10,984 bases of DNA from Chloroflexota bacterium (GTDB taxonomy: Bacteria; Chloroflexota; Dehalococcoidia; GIF9; UBA5629), in assembly GCA_016875975.1 (NCBI GenBank), contig VGOF01000034.1:1-10984 (forward strand), read 5' to 3'. Every line of letters starts with the position of its first letter. Position 1 is the first letter of the stretch. The position numbers were made by a program, and so were the translations under genes. Shown piece after piece: positions 1 to 6,557 of this stretch. The notes beneath the pieces were generated by a model. That model did no database searches and had not been told where the DNA came from. It saw only the letters and a list, made by a program, of their open reading frames with translations.

Positions 1-1142
1 CTGTGGAGCAGGTACTTGCTCCGGAGCTGGCGGGCAAGCCGGTGATAGTTGGTGGGAGGCCTGAGCGACGTGGGGTGGTTGCCTCTGCCTCCTACGAAGC
101 GCGTGCTTATAGTGTCAGAGCAGCTATGCCACTGGCCCAAGCTTATCGTCTCTGTCCACAGGCTATCTTCCTTCAGGGCGATTTCAGGAAATATCGGGAC
201 TTTTCGGCCAGGTTCATGAATATCCTGGCGGATTTTTCACCATCGTTGGAGCCGGGTGGGCTTGATGAGGCTTATCTCGATGTGACTGGTTGCGATATCT
301 TCGGCACACCGTTCCAGATTGCGAAGAAGATAAAGGAAAGGGTCAGGAAGGAGCTTGGCCTGATTGCCTCGGTAGGCATAGCCTCCTGTAAAGTGGTGGC
401 CAAGGTGGCTTCTGACGCGGGCAAGCCTGATGGGCTGGTTGAGGTTCCTGTTGGTGGGGAGAGAAGTTTCCTGGCGCCTTTGCCGGTGGTGCGCCTGCCC
501 GGCGTTGGCGACAAGACTGAGCAGATGCTTGTGGTGATGGGTGTGAAGACCATCGGCCAGCTTGCCAACTTGCCTCTGGAACTGCTGAAAAGCCGATTCG
601 GTACCTTTGGAGTTATGCTGCATGAACACGCCAACGGCATAGACGATAGCAAGGTGGAGATGTATGGCGAAGTCAAGTCCATCAGCCGTGAGACAACATT
701 GGAGCGGGATACCCTGGATTCGCAGTTTCTTGAGGGGGTGCTGCGCCACCTTTCTGAAAAAGTCGGGGCTGATTTGCGCCATGAGGGCAAGAGAGCCAGG
801 AGCGTAGTATTGAAGTTACGATATTCTGACTTTGAAACCATCACCCGGCGCTTTACTCCTAGAGAATCTTTGGCTTCTGACGAGGTAATCTTCGCTGAAG
901 CAGTTCGGCTGCTGAGCCAGGCGTTGGCAAAGAAGCGCAAGCCGGTGCGGCTTATCGGCGTTGGTGTATCGAATCTCGTGGGCGAGGCAAGACAACTTGC
1001 CATGTTTGACCAGACAGCGCGGCGTTTGGAATTGCTGGACAAGACCATCGACCGCATCCGCCGGAAATACGGATTTGCGGCTATTCAGACCGGACGCACC
1101 TTTGCACTGCGAGACATATTCTCCGAGGCCGGGGAAGACTAG
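1..1142 (+). CDS. dinB: DNA polymerase IV (Y-family, DinB), 5' end missing
   Basis: Error-prone Y-family polymerase that copies past damaged template bases in the cytoplasm. The reading frame is open to the left window edge. The GTG at position 3 is an internal valine codon: the text there (VEQVLAPELAGKPVIVGG) corresponds to about residue 16 of the family, so roughly 15 residues, including the first catalytic Asp, lie outside the window. Numbering from that Val as residue 1, the palm carries the catalytic pair D88-E89 in GLDEAYLD, the SVGIA motif is at 123-127, a helix-hairpin-helix LPGVG at 165-169, and the little-finger domain spans about 225-335. Q331-F335 (QLAMF) resembles the sliding-clamp binding motif QLxLF, though it is not at the very C-terminus. 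One oddity: the residue before the hydrophobic residue of the S-x-DE motif is Gly (G86) rather than the usual Ser. Identity is secure; the stop is TAG at 1140-1142. Confidence 0.95.
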   Translation, partial: VEQVLAPELAGKPVIVGGRPERRGVVASASYEARAYSVRAAMPLAQAYRLCPQAIFLQGDFRKYRDFSARFMNILADFSPSLEPGGLDEAYLDVTGCDIFGTPFQIAKKIKERVRKELGLIASVGIASCKVVAKVASDAGKPDGLVEVPVGGERSFLAPLPVVRLPGVGDKTEQMLVVMGVKTIGQLANLPLELLKSRFGTFGVMLHEHANGIDDSKVEMYGEVKSISRETTLERDTLDSQFLEGVLRHLSEKVGADLRHEGKRARSVVLKLRYSDFETITRRFTPRESLASDEVIFAEAVRLLSQALAKKRKPVRLIGVGVSNLVGEARQLAMFDQTARRLELLDKTIDRIRRKYGFAAIQTGRTFALRDIFSEAGED

Positions 1143-1144
1143 GT

Positions 1145-1174
1145 TTGGCAACTTCCCTGGTTTTTTGGTAAACT
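1145..1174 (+). promoter_or_regulatory. Possible promoter of ilvE
   Basis: TTGGCA at 1145-1150 and TAAACT at 1169-1174 lie 18 bases apart, giving five of six and four of six matches to the sigma-70 consensus. The site lies in the 87-base gap between dinB and ilvE, and would start transcription near 1181, leaving a leader of about 50 bases that holds the ilvE ribosome binding site. This is a consensus match by eye only. Confidence 0.35.
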
Positions 1175-1229
1175 CGATGGCTACAGTTCGGCTTGGTATT
1201 GACACTAAAACTCGGGAAGGAGAATAGTT

Positions 1230-2165
1230 ATGCCTCCATACGCTTATTTTCATAAGAAATTCGTGCCATTATCTGAAGCTAAAATCGGCGTTCTAACTCA
1301 TGCCTTGCACTATGGCACTGCCTGTTTTGACGGAATCCGTGGCAACTGGAACGAGGAGAAACAGGAACTATATCTCTTTCGTCTCAAAGAACACTATCAG
1401 CGGCTGCATAAAGGGTGCCGGATTCTGAAAATCGACTTGCCCTATACTGTAGATGAGCTATGCAAACTGACTGTGGAGGTGGTGGAGAAGAGCGGTTATC
1501 ATGAGGATGTTTATGTTCGCCCTCTGGCTTATAAGAGCCATCAGGCTATCGGGGTCAAACTTCATGACCTGGAGGACGATTTTCTGATTGTGGTGGCTAC
1601 TTTACCGGCCTATCTTGATGCTGATAAGGGAGTTCGCTGCTGTGTATCTTCCTGGCGGCGCATTGATGATACCATGATTCCGGCTAGGGGCAAGATCACT
1701 GGCATTTATGTGAACAGTGCCTTGGCCAAGACTGAGGCCAATATACGTGGCTTTGACGAGGCTATCCTACTTACTCATGACGGGCATGTGGCCGAAGGCA
1801 GCGGCGAGAATATTTTCCTGTTCATTGATGGCAAATTGGTCACACCGCCTAGCTCCGACAATATCCTGCTGGGTATCACCAGGGATACGGTTATGAAGCT
1901 GGCCAAGAACGAGCTGGGGATTGAAACGGAAGAAAGAACGGTTGACCGCACCGAGCTCTATACAGCGGATGAGGCTTTCTTCACAGGTACCGCAGCCCAT
2001 GTTACGCCGATAATCGAGGTTGACGAGCGCCAGGTGGGCGATGGCAAGATAGGGGAGATGACCAAGAAGCTGCAGGACCTCTATTTCGGTGTCATTAAGG
2101 GCAAGAATCCCAAGTACATGGACTGGTGCACTCCGGTTCGAGCCAAAGTAGCTAAAGCCAGCTAA
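1230..2165 (+). CDS. ilvE: Branched-chain amino acid aminotransferase (class IV, PLP)
   Basis: Cytoplasmic class IV pyridoxal-phosphate aminotransferase, expected to exchange the amino group between glutamate and the 2-oxo acids of valine, leucine and isoleucine. The 311-residue length is normal for the family. The N-terminal signature HALHYGTACFDGIR (24-37) is clear. The PLP lysine is most likely K155 in RGKITGIY, followed by the family motif EGSGENIF (189-196) and the phosphate-binding TPPSSDNILLGITRD region (about 210-224). The start ATG is preceded by AAGGAGA, a good Shine-Dalgarno. It follows dinB by 87 bases and converges with the aldolase gene. D-amino acid aminotransferase and aminodeoxychorismate lyase share the fold, but the HALHYG..FDGIR signature and the length favour IlvE. 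Confidence 0.92.
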   Translation: MPPYAYFHKKFVPLSEAKIGVLTHALHYGTACFDGIRGNWNEEKQELYLFRLKEHYQRLHKGCRILKIDLPYTVDELCKLTVEVVEKSGYHEDVYVRPLAYKSHQAIGVKLHDLEDDFLIVVATLPAYLDADKGVRCCVSSWRRIDDTMIPARGKITGIYVNSALAKTEANIRGFDEAILLTHDGHVAEGSGENIFLFIDGKLVTPPSSDNILLGITRDTVMKLAKNELGIETEERTVDRTELYTADEAFFTGTAAHVTPIIEVDERQVGDGKIGEMTKKLQDLYFGVIKGKNPKYMDWCTPVRAKVAKAS

Positions 2166-2185
2166 TAAAGAGATTTTAGTTTTGA

Positions 2186-2218
2186 AGGTAATGCTGCTGG
2201 TTTTTCTGGAGATTACCT
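2186..2218. terminator. Possible bidirectional terminator stem
   Basis: AGGTAAT at 2186-2192 and ATTACCT at 2212-2218 form a perfect 7-base inverted repeat around a 19-base loop, between the convergent ilvE and aldolase genes (58 bases apart). The stem is AT-rich and has no clean T tract directly after it, so termination is only a guess from position. Confidence 0.22.
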
Positions 2219-2223
2219 GGAAG

Positions 2224-2787
2224 TCAGTGGGCTTCTACCCGCAGCGCCTTTAGTAAGTAAAGCAAACGGCTGCTTTCTTCCAACGCTGTGGTATAGTGGT
2301 AAGCATCCTCCAATAGCTGGCCCACGGCAAAGCTGCCATGACCGCGCACCAGGACGACCTTATTTCCCTTCAGTGCCTCTGCAATTTCTTCGGCGAAGCC
2401 ACCTGGTTTAACTGCAGTCCCGTGGCCCAGGACTGGCACTTTTGGCAGCAACAGCTTACCTTCTACATCGCTGGGGCTGATATCTCGCTCGGTGAAAGAG
2501 AGGGCCACGGCATAGACGGGGTGGGCGTGGACTATGGCTAGGGCGGACGTCTTTCTATAAATGGCACGATGGACGTCCAACTCGGTGGAAGCCAGTGGCG
2601 TGGAACGGTCGTTTTTGTTCAGGCCGGTTTCTATCAGGTCGTGCTCTTCCAGGGCACCCAGCATGCTGTTGCGGTGAGTGATAAATAGGCGTTCACCTAT
2701 CCTGACGCTGAGATTGCCGCTGTGTGAGGATACCAAGCCTCGGGCACAGAGGTCACGTCCCACAGACTGAAACTGAGCCGTAAGCAT
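2224..2787 (-). CDS. Class II aldolase/adducin family protein (fuculose-phosphate aldolase-like)
   Basis: Zinc-dependent class II aldolase, 187 residues, close to the short L-fuculose-phosphate aldolase-type enzymes of archaea and anaerobes, which split sugar 1-phosphates into dihydroxyacetone phosphate and an aldehyde. The phosphate-binding SGNLS is at 23-27. The zinc ligands are H87 and H89 in HAHP, plus H150 in VRGHGSF. The catalytic/ligand acid is E69 in ASTELDVH, where relatives have SSE or TSE. The loop that is usually TPTG/TPSG reads HRNS (38-41), so the substrate may differ from fuculose phosphate. Only a weak purine-rich stretch (AAGAAGAGA) precedes the ATG. It follows rpsT in the same direction after a 117-base gap with no clear promoter or terminator, so it could be co-transcribed with it. 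The fold is sure; the substrate is not. Confidence 0.85.
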   Translation of the reverse strand: MLTAQFQSVGRDLCARGLVSSHSGNLSVRIGERLFITHRNSMLGALEEHDLIETGLNKNDRSTPLASTELDVHRAIYRKTSALAIVHAHPVYAVALSFTERDISPSDVEGKLLLPKVPVLGHGTAVKPGGFAEEIAEALKGNKVVLVRGHGSFAVGQLLEDAYHYTTALEESSRLLYLLKALRVEAH

Positions 2788-2904
2788 TCTCTTCTTATTT
2801 GTACACCAATTCAGGACATTAAGGCAAGCTGGATGCCAATATGAGATAGTCGCGCATGGTATATTTTGCTATCTGTGGTTTACTATATCAGCGACTTGGC
2901 TTAC

Positions 2905-3231
2905 CTAAGATTTGGGTCTTCTGGCTCTGGGCATTTTCCCGGACTCGGTGGGGTTAGCCTGAGCTATTGCCGCCTTGTTGACTTTCTTCATCAGGCGTGA
3001 CTTGCGCCTGGAGGCTGCGTTGGGGTGGATTGCGCCCTTCTTGGCTGCCCTGTCCAGTGTGCTTATGGAAACAACGGCTGCCTGTTTGGCTGACTCAATG
3101 TCTTTGTTCTCAATAAGCTTTTCTACATGGGTTAGGTGGGTCTTAGTTTCACTCCTGATGGACTTGTTCCGCAGCCGTTTTTTTTCTGCTGCTCGTGCTG
3201 CTTTTTCTGCTGATGTTGTCTCTTTGGGCAA
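2905..3231 (-). CDS. rpsT: 30S ribosomal protein S20
   Basis: Primary 16S rRNA-binding protein of the small ribosomal subunit. The 108-residue product is highly basic and helical, with the family pattern AEKKRLRNKSIRSETKTH near the N-terminus (about 15-32) and the conserved KKGAIHPNAASRRKSRLMKKVN segment around residues 64-85. It is longer than the usual 85-90 residues because of a basic tail ending PRARRPKS. The start is a TTG at 3231-3229, chosen because a perfect AAGGAGGT sits 5 bases upstream and no ATG or GTG is better placed. It lies 17 bases after the rel stop codon on the same strand, so the two are very probably one transcript. E. coli rpsT also starts with UUG and is autoregulated; whether that applies here is inference. 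Confidence 0.93.
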   Translation of the reverse strand: MPKETTSAEKAARAAEKKRLRNKSIRSETKTHLTHVEKLIENKDIESAKQAAVVSISTLDRAAKKGAIHPNAASRRKSRLMKKVNKAAIAQANPTESGKMPRARRPKS

Positions 3232-3236
3232 TCTAT

Positions 3237-3244
3237 ACCTCCTT
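3237..3244 (-). promoter_or_regulatory. Ribosome binding site deciding the rpsT TTG start
   Basis: On the minus strand this reads AAGGAGGT, a full complement to the 16S rRNA 3' end, 5 bases before the TTG codon. It sits in the 17-base gap between the rel stop and rpsT, and it is the main evidence for the non-ATG start. Confidence 0.85.
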
Positions 3245-3248
3245 GAAG

Positions 3249-5411
3249 TTATGTGCTAATACCGGCTTTAGCCTGGCTGGTTCTCTTAACGCTGATGACA
3301 CCGCGGACGCCTTGCAGCCTGGAAAGGACATGGGTCAACTGGGTCATGCCACTGATCTCCAGGGTGGCATAGACAGAGGTGATATCGTTTTCGTAGCTGG
3401 TGCTGATGCTGGCTATGTTCACATTCGAGTCAGCAACCACGGTGGTAATGTCACGAAGGACCCCTACCCTGTCCCAGGCATCGACCTGGATGTTGACCGG
3501 GTGTACTTCGTGGACTTTCCCCCAGTTTACCTGTATCAGTCGCTCTTTTTCTTCGATGTTGAGCACGTTCACACAGTCTTTCCGATGTACTGTAATGCCA
3601 TGGCTTCGCGTAATATAACCGATAATATCGTCGCCGGGCAAGGGACTGCAGCAGACGGCCAGGTGGGTGAGCAGGTCGCCCACGCCGAGAACTTCTATGG
3701 TGGCTCCGGTGGTCTTAGCTACTGCCCGGGCTTTTGCCACCACCGGTGGTTCTTCGGGCTGGGGTTCGGTGGCTAGCTTGAGGGCGAGCTGGTGGAGGGT
3801 GATGCCGCCATAGCCGATTGCTGCCAGAAAATCGTCATACGTCTCGCAGTTAAATAGCTGTGCTGTTTCTTCGTTGTTGGGCAATGTTATACCCAGGCGC
3901 TTGACCTCCCGTTCTAGAATTTGGCGGCCACGTTCGATGTTCTGGGTTCGCTCTTGTTTCTTGAACCACTGTCTTACCTTCTCACGCGCGTGGGAGGTTT
4001 TCACAAAGCCCAGGTCTGGATTTAGCCAGTCGAGGCTTGGTCCTTTGCTGGCCTTGGTGGTCATGATTTCCACCACGTCTCCGTTCTTTAGCTCGTAGCT
4101 CAGAGATACCAGTCTGCCGTTTACCTTGGCGCCGATGCAGCGGTGTCCGAGTTCAGTATGGATGCGATAGGCGAAGTCCAGAGGTGTGGCGCCGATGGGC
4201 AACTCTTTTATCTCGCCTTGCGGTGTGAAGACAAATACTTGGTCTATGAAGACGTCTGTCTTCAATGATTCCAGAAATTCCTCGCTGCCAAGCTCGCTTT
4301 GCCATTCGATAAGCTGGCGTAGCCAGGCTATCTTATTCTCAAAGTGCTGGTCATGTTTGGCGCCTTCCTTGTAGCGCCAGTGGGCGGCCACGCCGTAATC
4401 GGCAAGTCGATGCATCTCGTAGGTGCGGATTTGTATTTCCAGGGGTGTGGTGCCTTTTGCCAGGACTGTGGTGTGTAGTGATTGGTAGCCGTTTTCCTTT
4501 GGGTTAGCGATAAAATCGGAGAACTCCTCGGGCATAGGGTGCCACAGGTTATGGACTACACCCAGCGCCTGGTAACAATCTGGGATGGTGTTCACCAGTA
4601 CACGGACCGCAAGCAGGTCGTGTATCTGGTCAAAATCTCTGCCCTGTTCGGCATATCTTTCTATCTTGTCGTGTATGCTGTAGATGTGCTTGGGTCTGCC
4701 GGCGACTTCTGCCTCAATGCCAGCTTTTGCCAGTTCTTTTTCCAGAGTGGTGGTGACATCAGCAATAAAATCCTCGCGTTCTTCTCGGCGCGTAGCCAGG
4801 AGTCGGGCTATCTTGTGGTATTGCTTGGGCTCTAGATAACGGAAGGAGAGGTCTTCCAATTGCCACTTAATCTGCCAGATGCCGAGGCGATGGGCTAGTG
4901 GGGCATAAATCTCCAGCGTTTCATGTGCGATGCTGCGGCGTTTTTCAGGCGGCAGAGCCTCTAATGTGTGCATGTTGTGCAATCTGTCGGACAGCTTGAT
5001 GAATACCACCCTGAGGTCCTCTGCCATGGCGATGAGCATTTTCCGCAGATTCTGAGCTTGGGTTTCGCGTTTCTGCGCTGCGTTGGCTCGCCAGGACAGC
5101 TTGCTTAGCTTGGTGGTGCCATCAACGAGCTTAGCCACCTCGCGGCCAAACTTGGACTCGACCTTGGCCAATGGTACTCCTGCGTCTTCGGTCACGTCAT
5201 GGAGAAGTGCTGCGGCCAGGGTGGCGGCGTCGAGTTGCAACTCAGCCAGCATCATTGCCGTCTGTAATGGATGTTCCAGATAAGGGTCGCCGGACTTACG
5301 CACCTGGCCCTCGTGAGCTTTCAGCGCGAACTCATACGCTGCCTCTACCAGTTTCACTTTCTCTGGAGGCAAGTATTCTCTGGCGTTATCGATGAGTGGA
5401 GTGCTATCCAT
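3249..5411 (-). CDS. rel: Bifunctional (p)ppGpp synthetase/hydrolase (Rel/SpoT)
   Basis: Long RelA/SpoT homologue that makes and degrades the stringent-response alarmone (p)ppGpp. From the ATG at 5411 it has 720 residues. Domains in order: HD hydrolase (about 20-170) with H47, H71-D72 and E75-D76 (HDVTED) intact, so hydrolysis is expected; synthetase (about 230-345) with GRPKHIYS from 238 and NGYQSLH at 307-313; TGS (about 388-450); a cysteine-bearing region with CC at 587-588 and C613; and a C-terminal ACT domain (about 639-708). An in-frame ATG at 5495 would add 28 residues, but that stretch lacks a Shine-Dalgarno, does not look like family sequence and overlaps a likely promoter, so the shorter start is preferred. 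Neither start has a strong ribosome binding site. It is divergent from the moeB-like gene and followed at 17 bases by rpsT. Confidence 0.95.
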   Translation of the reverse strand: MDSTPLIDNAREYLPPEKVKLVEAAYEFALKAHEGQVRKSGDPYLEHPLQTAMMLAELQLDAATLAAALLHDVTEDAGVPLAKVESKFGREVAKLVDGTTKLSKLSWRANAAQKRETQAQNLRKMLIAMAEDLRVVFIKLSDRLHNMHTLEALPPEKRRSIAHETLEIYAPLAHRLGIWQIKWQLEDLSFRYLEPKQYHKIARLLATRREEREDFIADVTTTLEKELAKAGIEAEVAGRPKHIYSIHDKIERYAEQGRDFDQIHDLLAVRVLVNTIPDCYQALGVVHNLWHPMPEEFSDFIANPKENGYQSLHTTVLAKGTTPLEIQIRTYEMHRLADYGVAAHWRYKEGAKHDQHFENKIAWLRQLIEWQSELGSEEFLESLKTDVFIDQVFVFTPQGEIKELPIGATPLDFAYRIHTELGHRCIGAKVNGRLVSLSYELKNGDVVEIMTTKASKGPSLDWLNPDLGFVKTSHAREKVRQWFKKQERTQNIERGRQILEREVKRLGITLPNNEETAQLFNCETYDDFLAAIGYGGITLHQLALKLATEPQPEEPPVVAKARAVAKTTGATIEVLGVGDLLTHLAVCCSPLPGDDIIGYITRSHGITVHRKDCVNVLNIEEKERLIQVNWGKVHEVHPVNIQVDAWDRVGVLRDITTVVADSNVNIASISTSYENDITSVYATLEISGMTQLTHVLSRLQGVRGVISVKRTSQAKAGIST

Positions 5412-5432
5412 TGTGTTTACGGCTGTGGTAGT

Positions 5433-5462
5433 ATCATAATGCAAAGGTAGATAGCGATGCAA
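5433..5462 (-). promoter_or_regulatory. Likely promoter of rel-rpsT
   Basis: On the minus strand, TTGCAT (5462-5457) and TATGAT (5438-5433) are 18 bases apart. The -10 matches the consensus at five of six bases. Transcription would begin near 5426, about 15 bases before the ATG at 5411, which agrees with the shorter Rel start and excludes the ATG at 5495. Confidence 0.5.
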
Positions 5463-5480
5463 ATACGAAATCGCCTGGTT

Positions 5481-5509
5481 TTGACAACTTAACATCTCAT
5501 GTGTAGGAT
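5481..5509 (+). promoter_or_regulatory. Likely promoter of the moeB-moaD-like pair
   Basis: A perfect -35 TTGACA at 5481-5486 is followed after 17 bases by TAGGAT at 5504-5509 (four of six). It faces away from the rel promoter in the same short divergent region. The start site would fall near 5516, next to the ATG at 5517, so the message could be leaderless or nearly so. This would conflict with using the AGGA at 5505-5508 as a ribosome binding site. Confidence 0.45.
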
Positions 5510-5516
5510 TGCGAGC

Positions 5517-6263
5517 ATGGATGGCGAGAAGGCTCTACAGAGGTACGGGAGACAGCTCATAATTGAGGGGTTTGGTGAGGAGGGGCAAGAAAGGCTGAGG
5601 GCTGCACAGGTGGTCATTGCTGGAGCTGGTGGCTTAGGCTCGGTAATCTCTATTTACCTGGCTGTGGCGGGGGTAGGCAAAATCCGGATAATCGACCATG
5701 ATATTGTGGAACTGAGCAACTTGAATCGGCAGGTTCTTTACGGGGATAGCGATATTGGTGGAAAGAAGGCACAGGTGGCCGAGAGGAAGCTCCGAGCCTT
5801 GAACCCGGAGATTGTGGTTGAGGCGGTAACCGAGACTATAACCGATGGCAATGCCTTCCAACTGCTTGGCGGATTCGACGCCATAGTGGATGCCATGGAC
5901 AACCTTCCTACTAGATACATACTAAACAGCGTGGCTGTAGGTCAGGGAGTGCCCCTGTTTCACGGCGCGGTTCGTGGTTTCGAAGGGCGGGCTACTACCA
6001 TCATTCCGGGCATAACCCCGTGCCTGAAGTGCATCTATCCTCGTGCCCCCCAGCCTGAGGTGACGCCGGTTATAGGCGTTGCTCCTGCTGTCATTGGCAG
6101 CATAGAGGCTACTGAGGTCATAAAATATATTGTGGGAATCGGAGAACTTTTGACCAACCGGCTTCTGGTCTATGATGGGTTGAACATGGAGTTCATGGAA
6201 ATTAGGCTGGAACGACATCACGATTGCGGTGTGTGTGGTCACCTCGCGGGCAGCCAGAGATGA
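5517..6263 (+). CDS. MoeB/ThiF-family adenylyltransferase (E1-like)
   Basis: E1-like enzyme that adenylates the C-terminal glycine of a ubiquitin-fold sulfur carrier, using ATP, in the cytoplasm. In the 248-residue form the N-terminal RYGRQLIIEGFG (9-20) includes the Arg finger R12. The nucleotide loop GAGGLG is at 36-41, D60/D62 and N68-R71-Q72 follow, K84 is present, and the catalytic Asp is D128 in VDAMDN. Four zinc cysteines are visible: C169/C172 and C237/C240. The crossover loop after C172 is short and contains no cysteine, unlike many ThiF/MoeB proteins. An upstream in-frame ATG at 5499 has no ribosome binding site, whereas AGGA lies 8 bases before 5517. The downstream sulfur-carrier gene overlaps by 4 bases and is its obvious partner. 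No rhodanese domain is attached. MoeB, ThiF and the CysO-activating enzyme cannot be told apart from sequence alone. Confidence 0.9.
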   Translation: MDGEKALQRYGRQLIIEGFGEEGQERLRAAQVVIAGAGGLGSVISIYLAVAGVGKIRIIDHDIVELSNLNRQVLYGDSDIGGKKAQVAERKLRALNPEIVVEAVTETITDGNAFQLLGGFDAIVDAMDNLPTRYILNSVAVGQGVPLFHGAVRGFEGRATTIIPGITPCLKCIYPRAPQPEVTPVIGVAPAVIGSIEATEVIKYIVGIGELLTNRLLVYDGLNMEFMEIRLERHHDCGVCGHLAGSQR

Positions 6264-6532
6264 GCGTCAAGGTCAAGCTTCATCCTTATCTCAGGAAGTT
6301 TGCGGGAGGGGAGAGCGTGGTTGAGGTCTCTGGACATACTGTGGCCGAATGTCTTGGTGACCTGGAGGCAAAGTTTCCCGGGATGAAGCAGCAGCTTCTG
6401 GATGAGCAGGGCAAGCTGCGCAGTTTCTACGATATCTGCGTCAATCTGCAAAGCTCGCAGACAGACCCGCTGTCTGAGCCAGTCAAGGACGGTGATGAGC
6501 TGCTTATCATTACCGTTATTGCCGGAGGGTAG
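6260..6532 (+). CDS. Ubiquitin-fold sulfur carrier (MoaD/ThiS/CysO type)
   Basis: Small beta-grasp protein of 90 residues whose C-terminal Gly-Gly (89-90, VIAGG) is the residue that is adenylated and turned into a thiocarboxylate. The start ATG shares 4 bases with the upstream stop (ATGA), so translation is probably coupled to the E1-like gene. An in-frame ATG at 6224 lies inside that gene and is rejected. The internal pattern DLEAKFPGM...LxDxxGKLRxFxDICVN (about 38-63) recalls the mycobacterial cysteine-synthesis carrier CysO at least as much as MoaD, which normally lacks the GKLxxF stretch. It may therefore supply sulfur for cysteine, molybdopterin or thiamine. The MOSC and fdhD genes farther along fit the molybdopterin option; no cysM- or mec-like gene is in view. 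Confidence 0.88.
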   Translation: MSVKVKLHPYLRKFAGGESVVEVSGHTVAECLGDLEAKFPGMKQQLLDEQGKLRSFYDICVNLQSSQTDPLSEPVKDGDELLIITVIAGG

Positions 6533-6557
6533 AAGCGTGTATCCTTCGTTTCCTGAG

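Noticed and set aside
272..1057. Open frame of 261 codons on the minus strand
   Set aside because: Lies antisense to dinB, has no recognisable protein features, and its composition is what a complementary frame of a GC-balanced gene gives.
3195..3776. Plus-strand open frame of 193 codons
   Set aside because: Antisense to the ACT/C-terminal part of rel and the start of rpsT, both of which are secure genes.
5412..5495. 28-residue N-terminal extension of Rel
   Set aside because: No ribosome binding site at its ATG, no family-like sequence, and a good promoter lies inside it.
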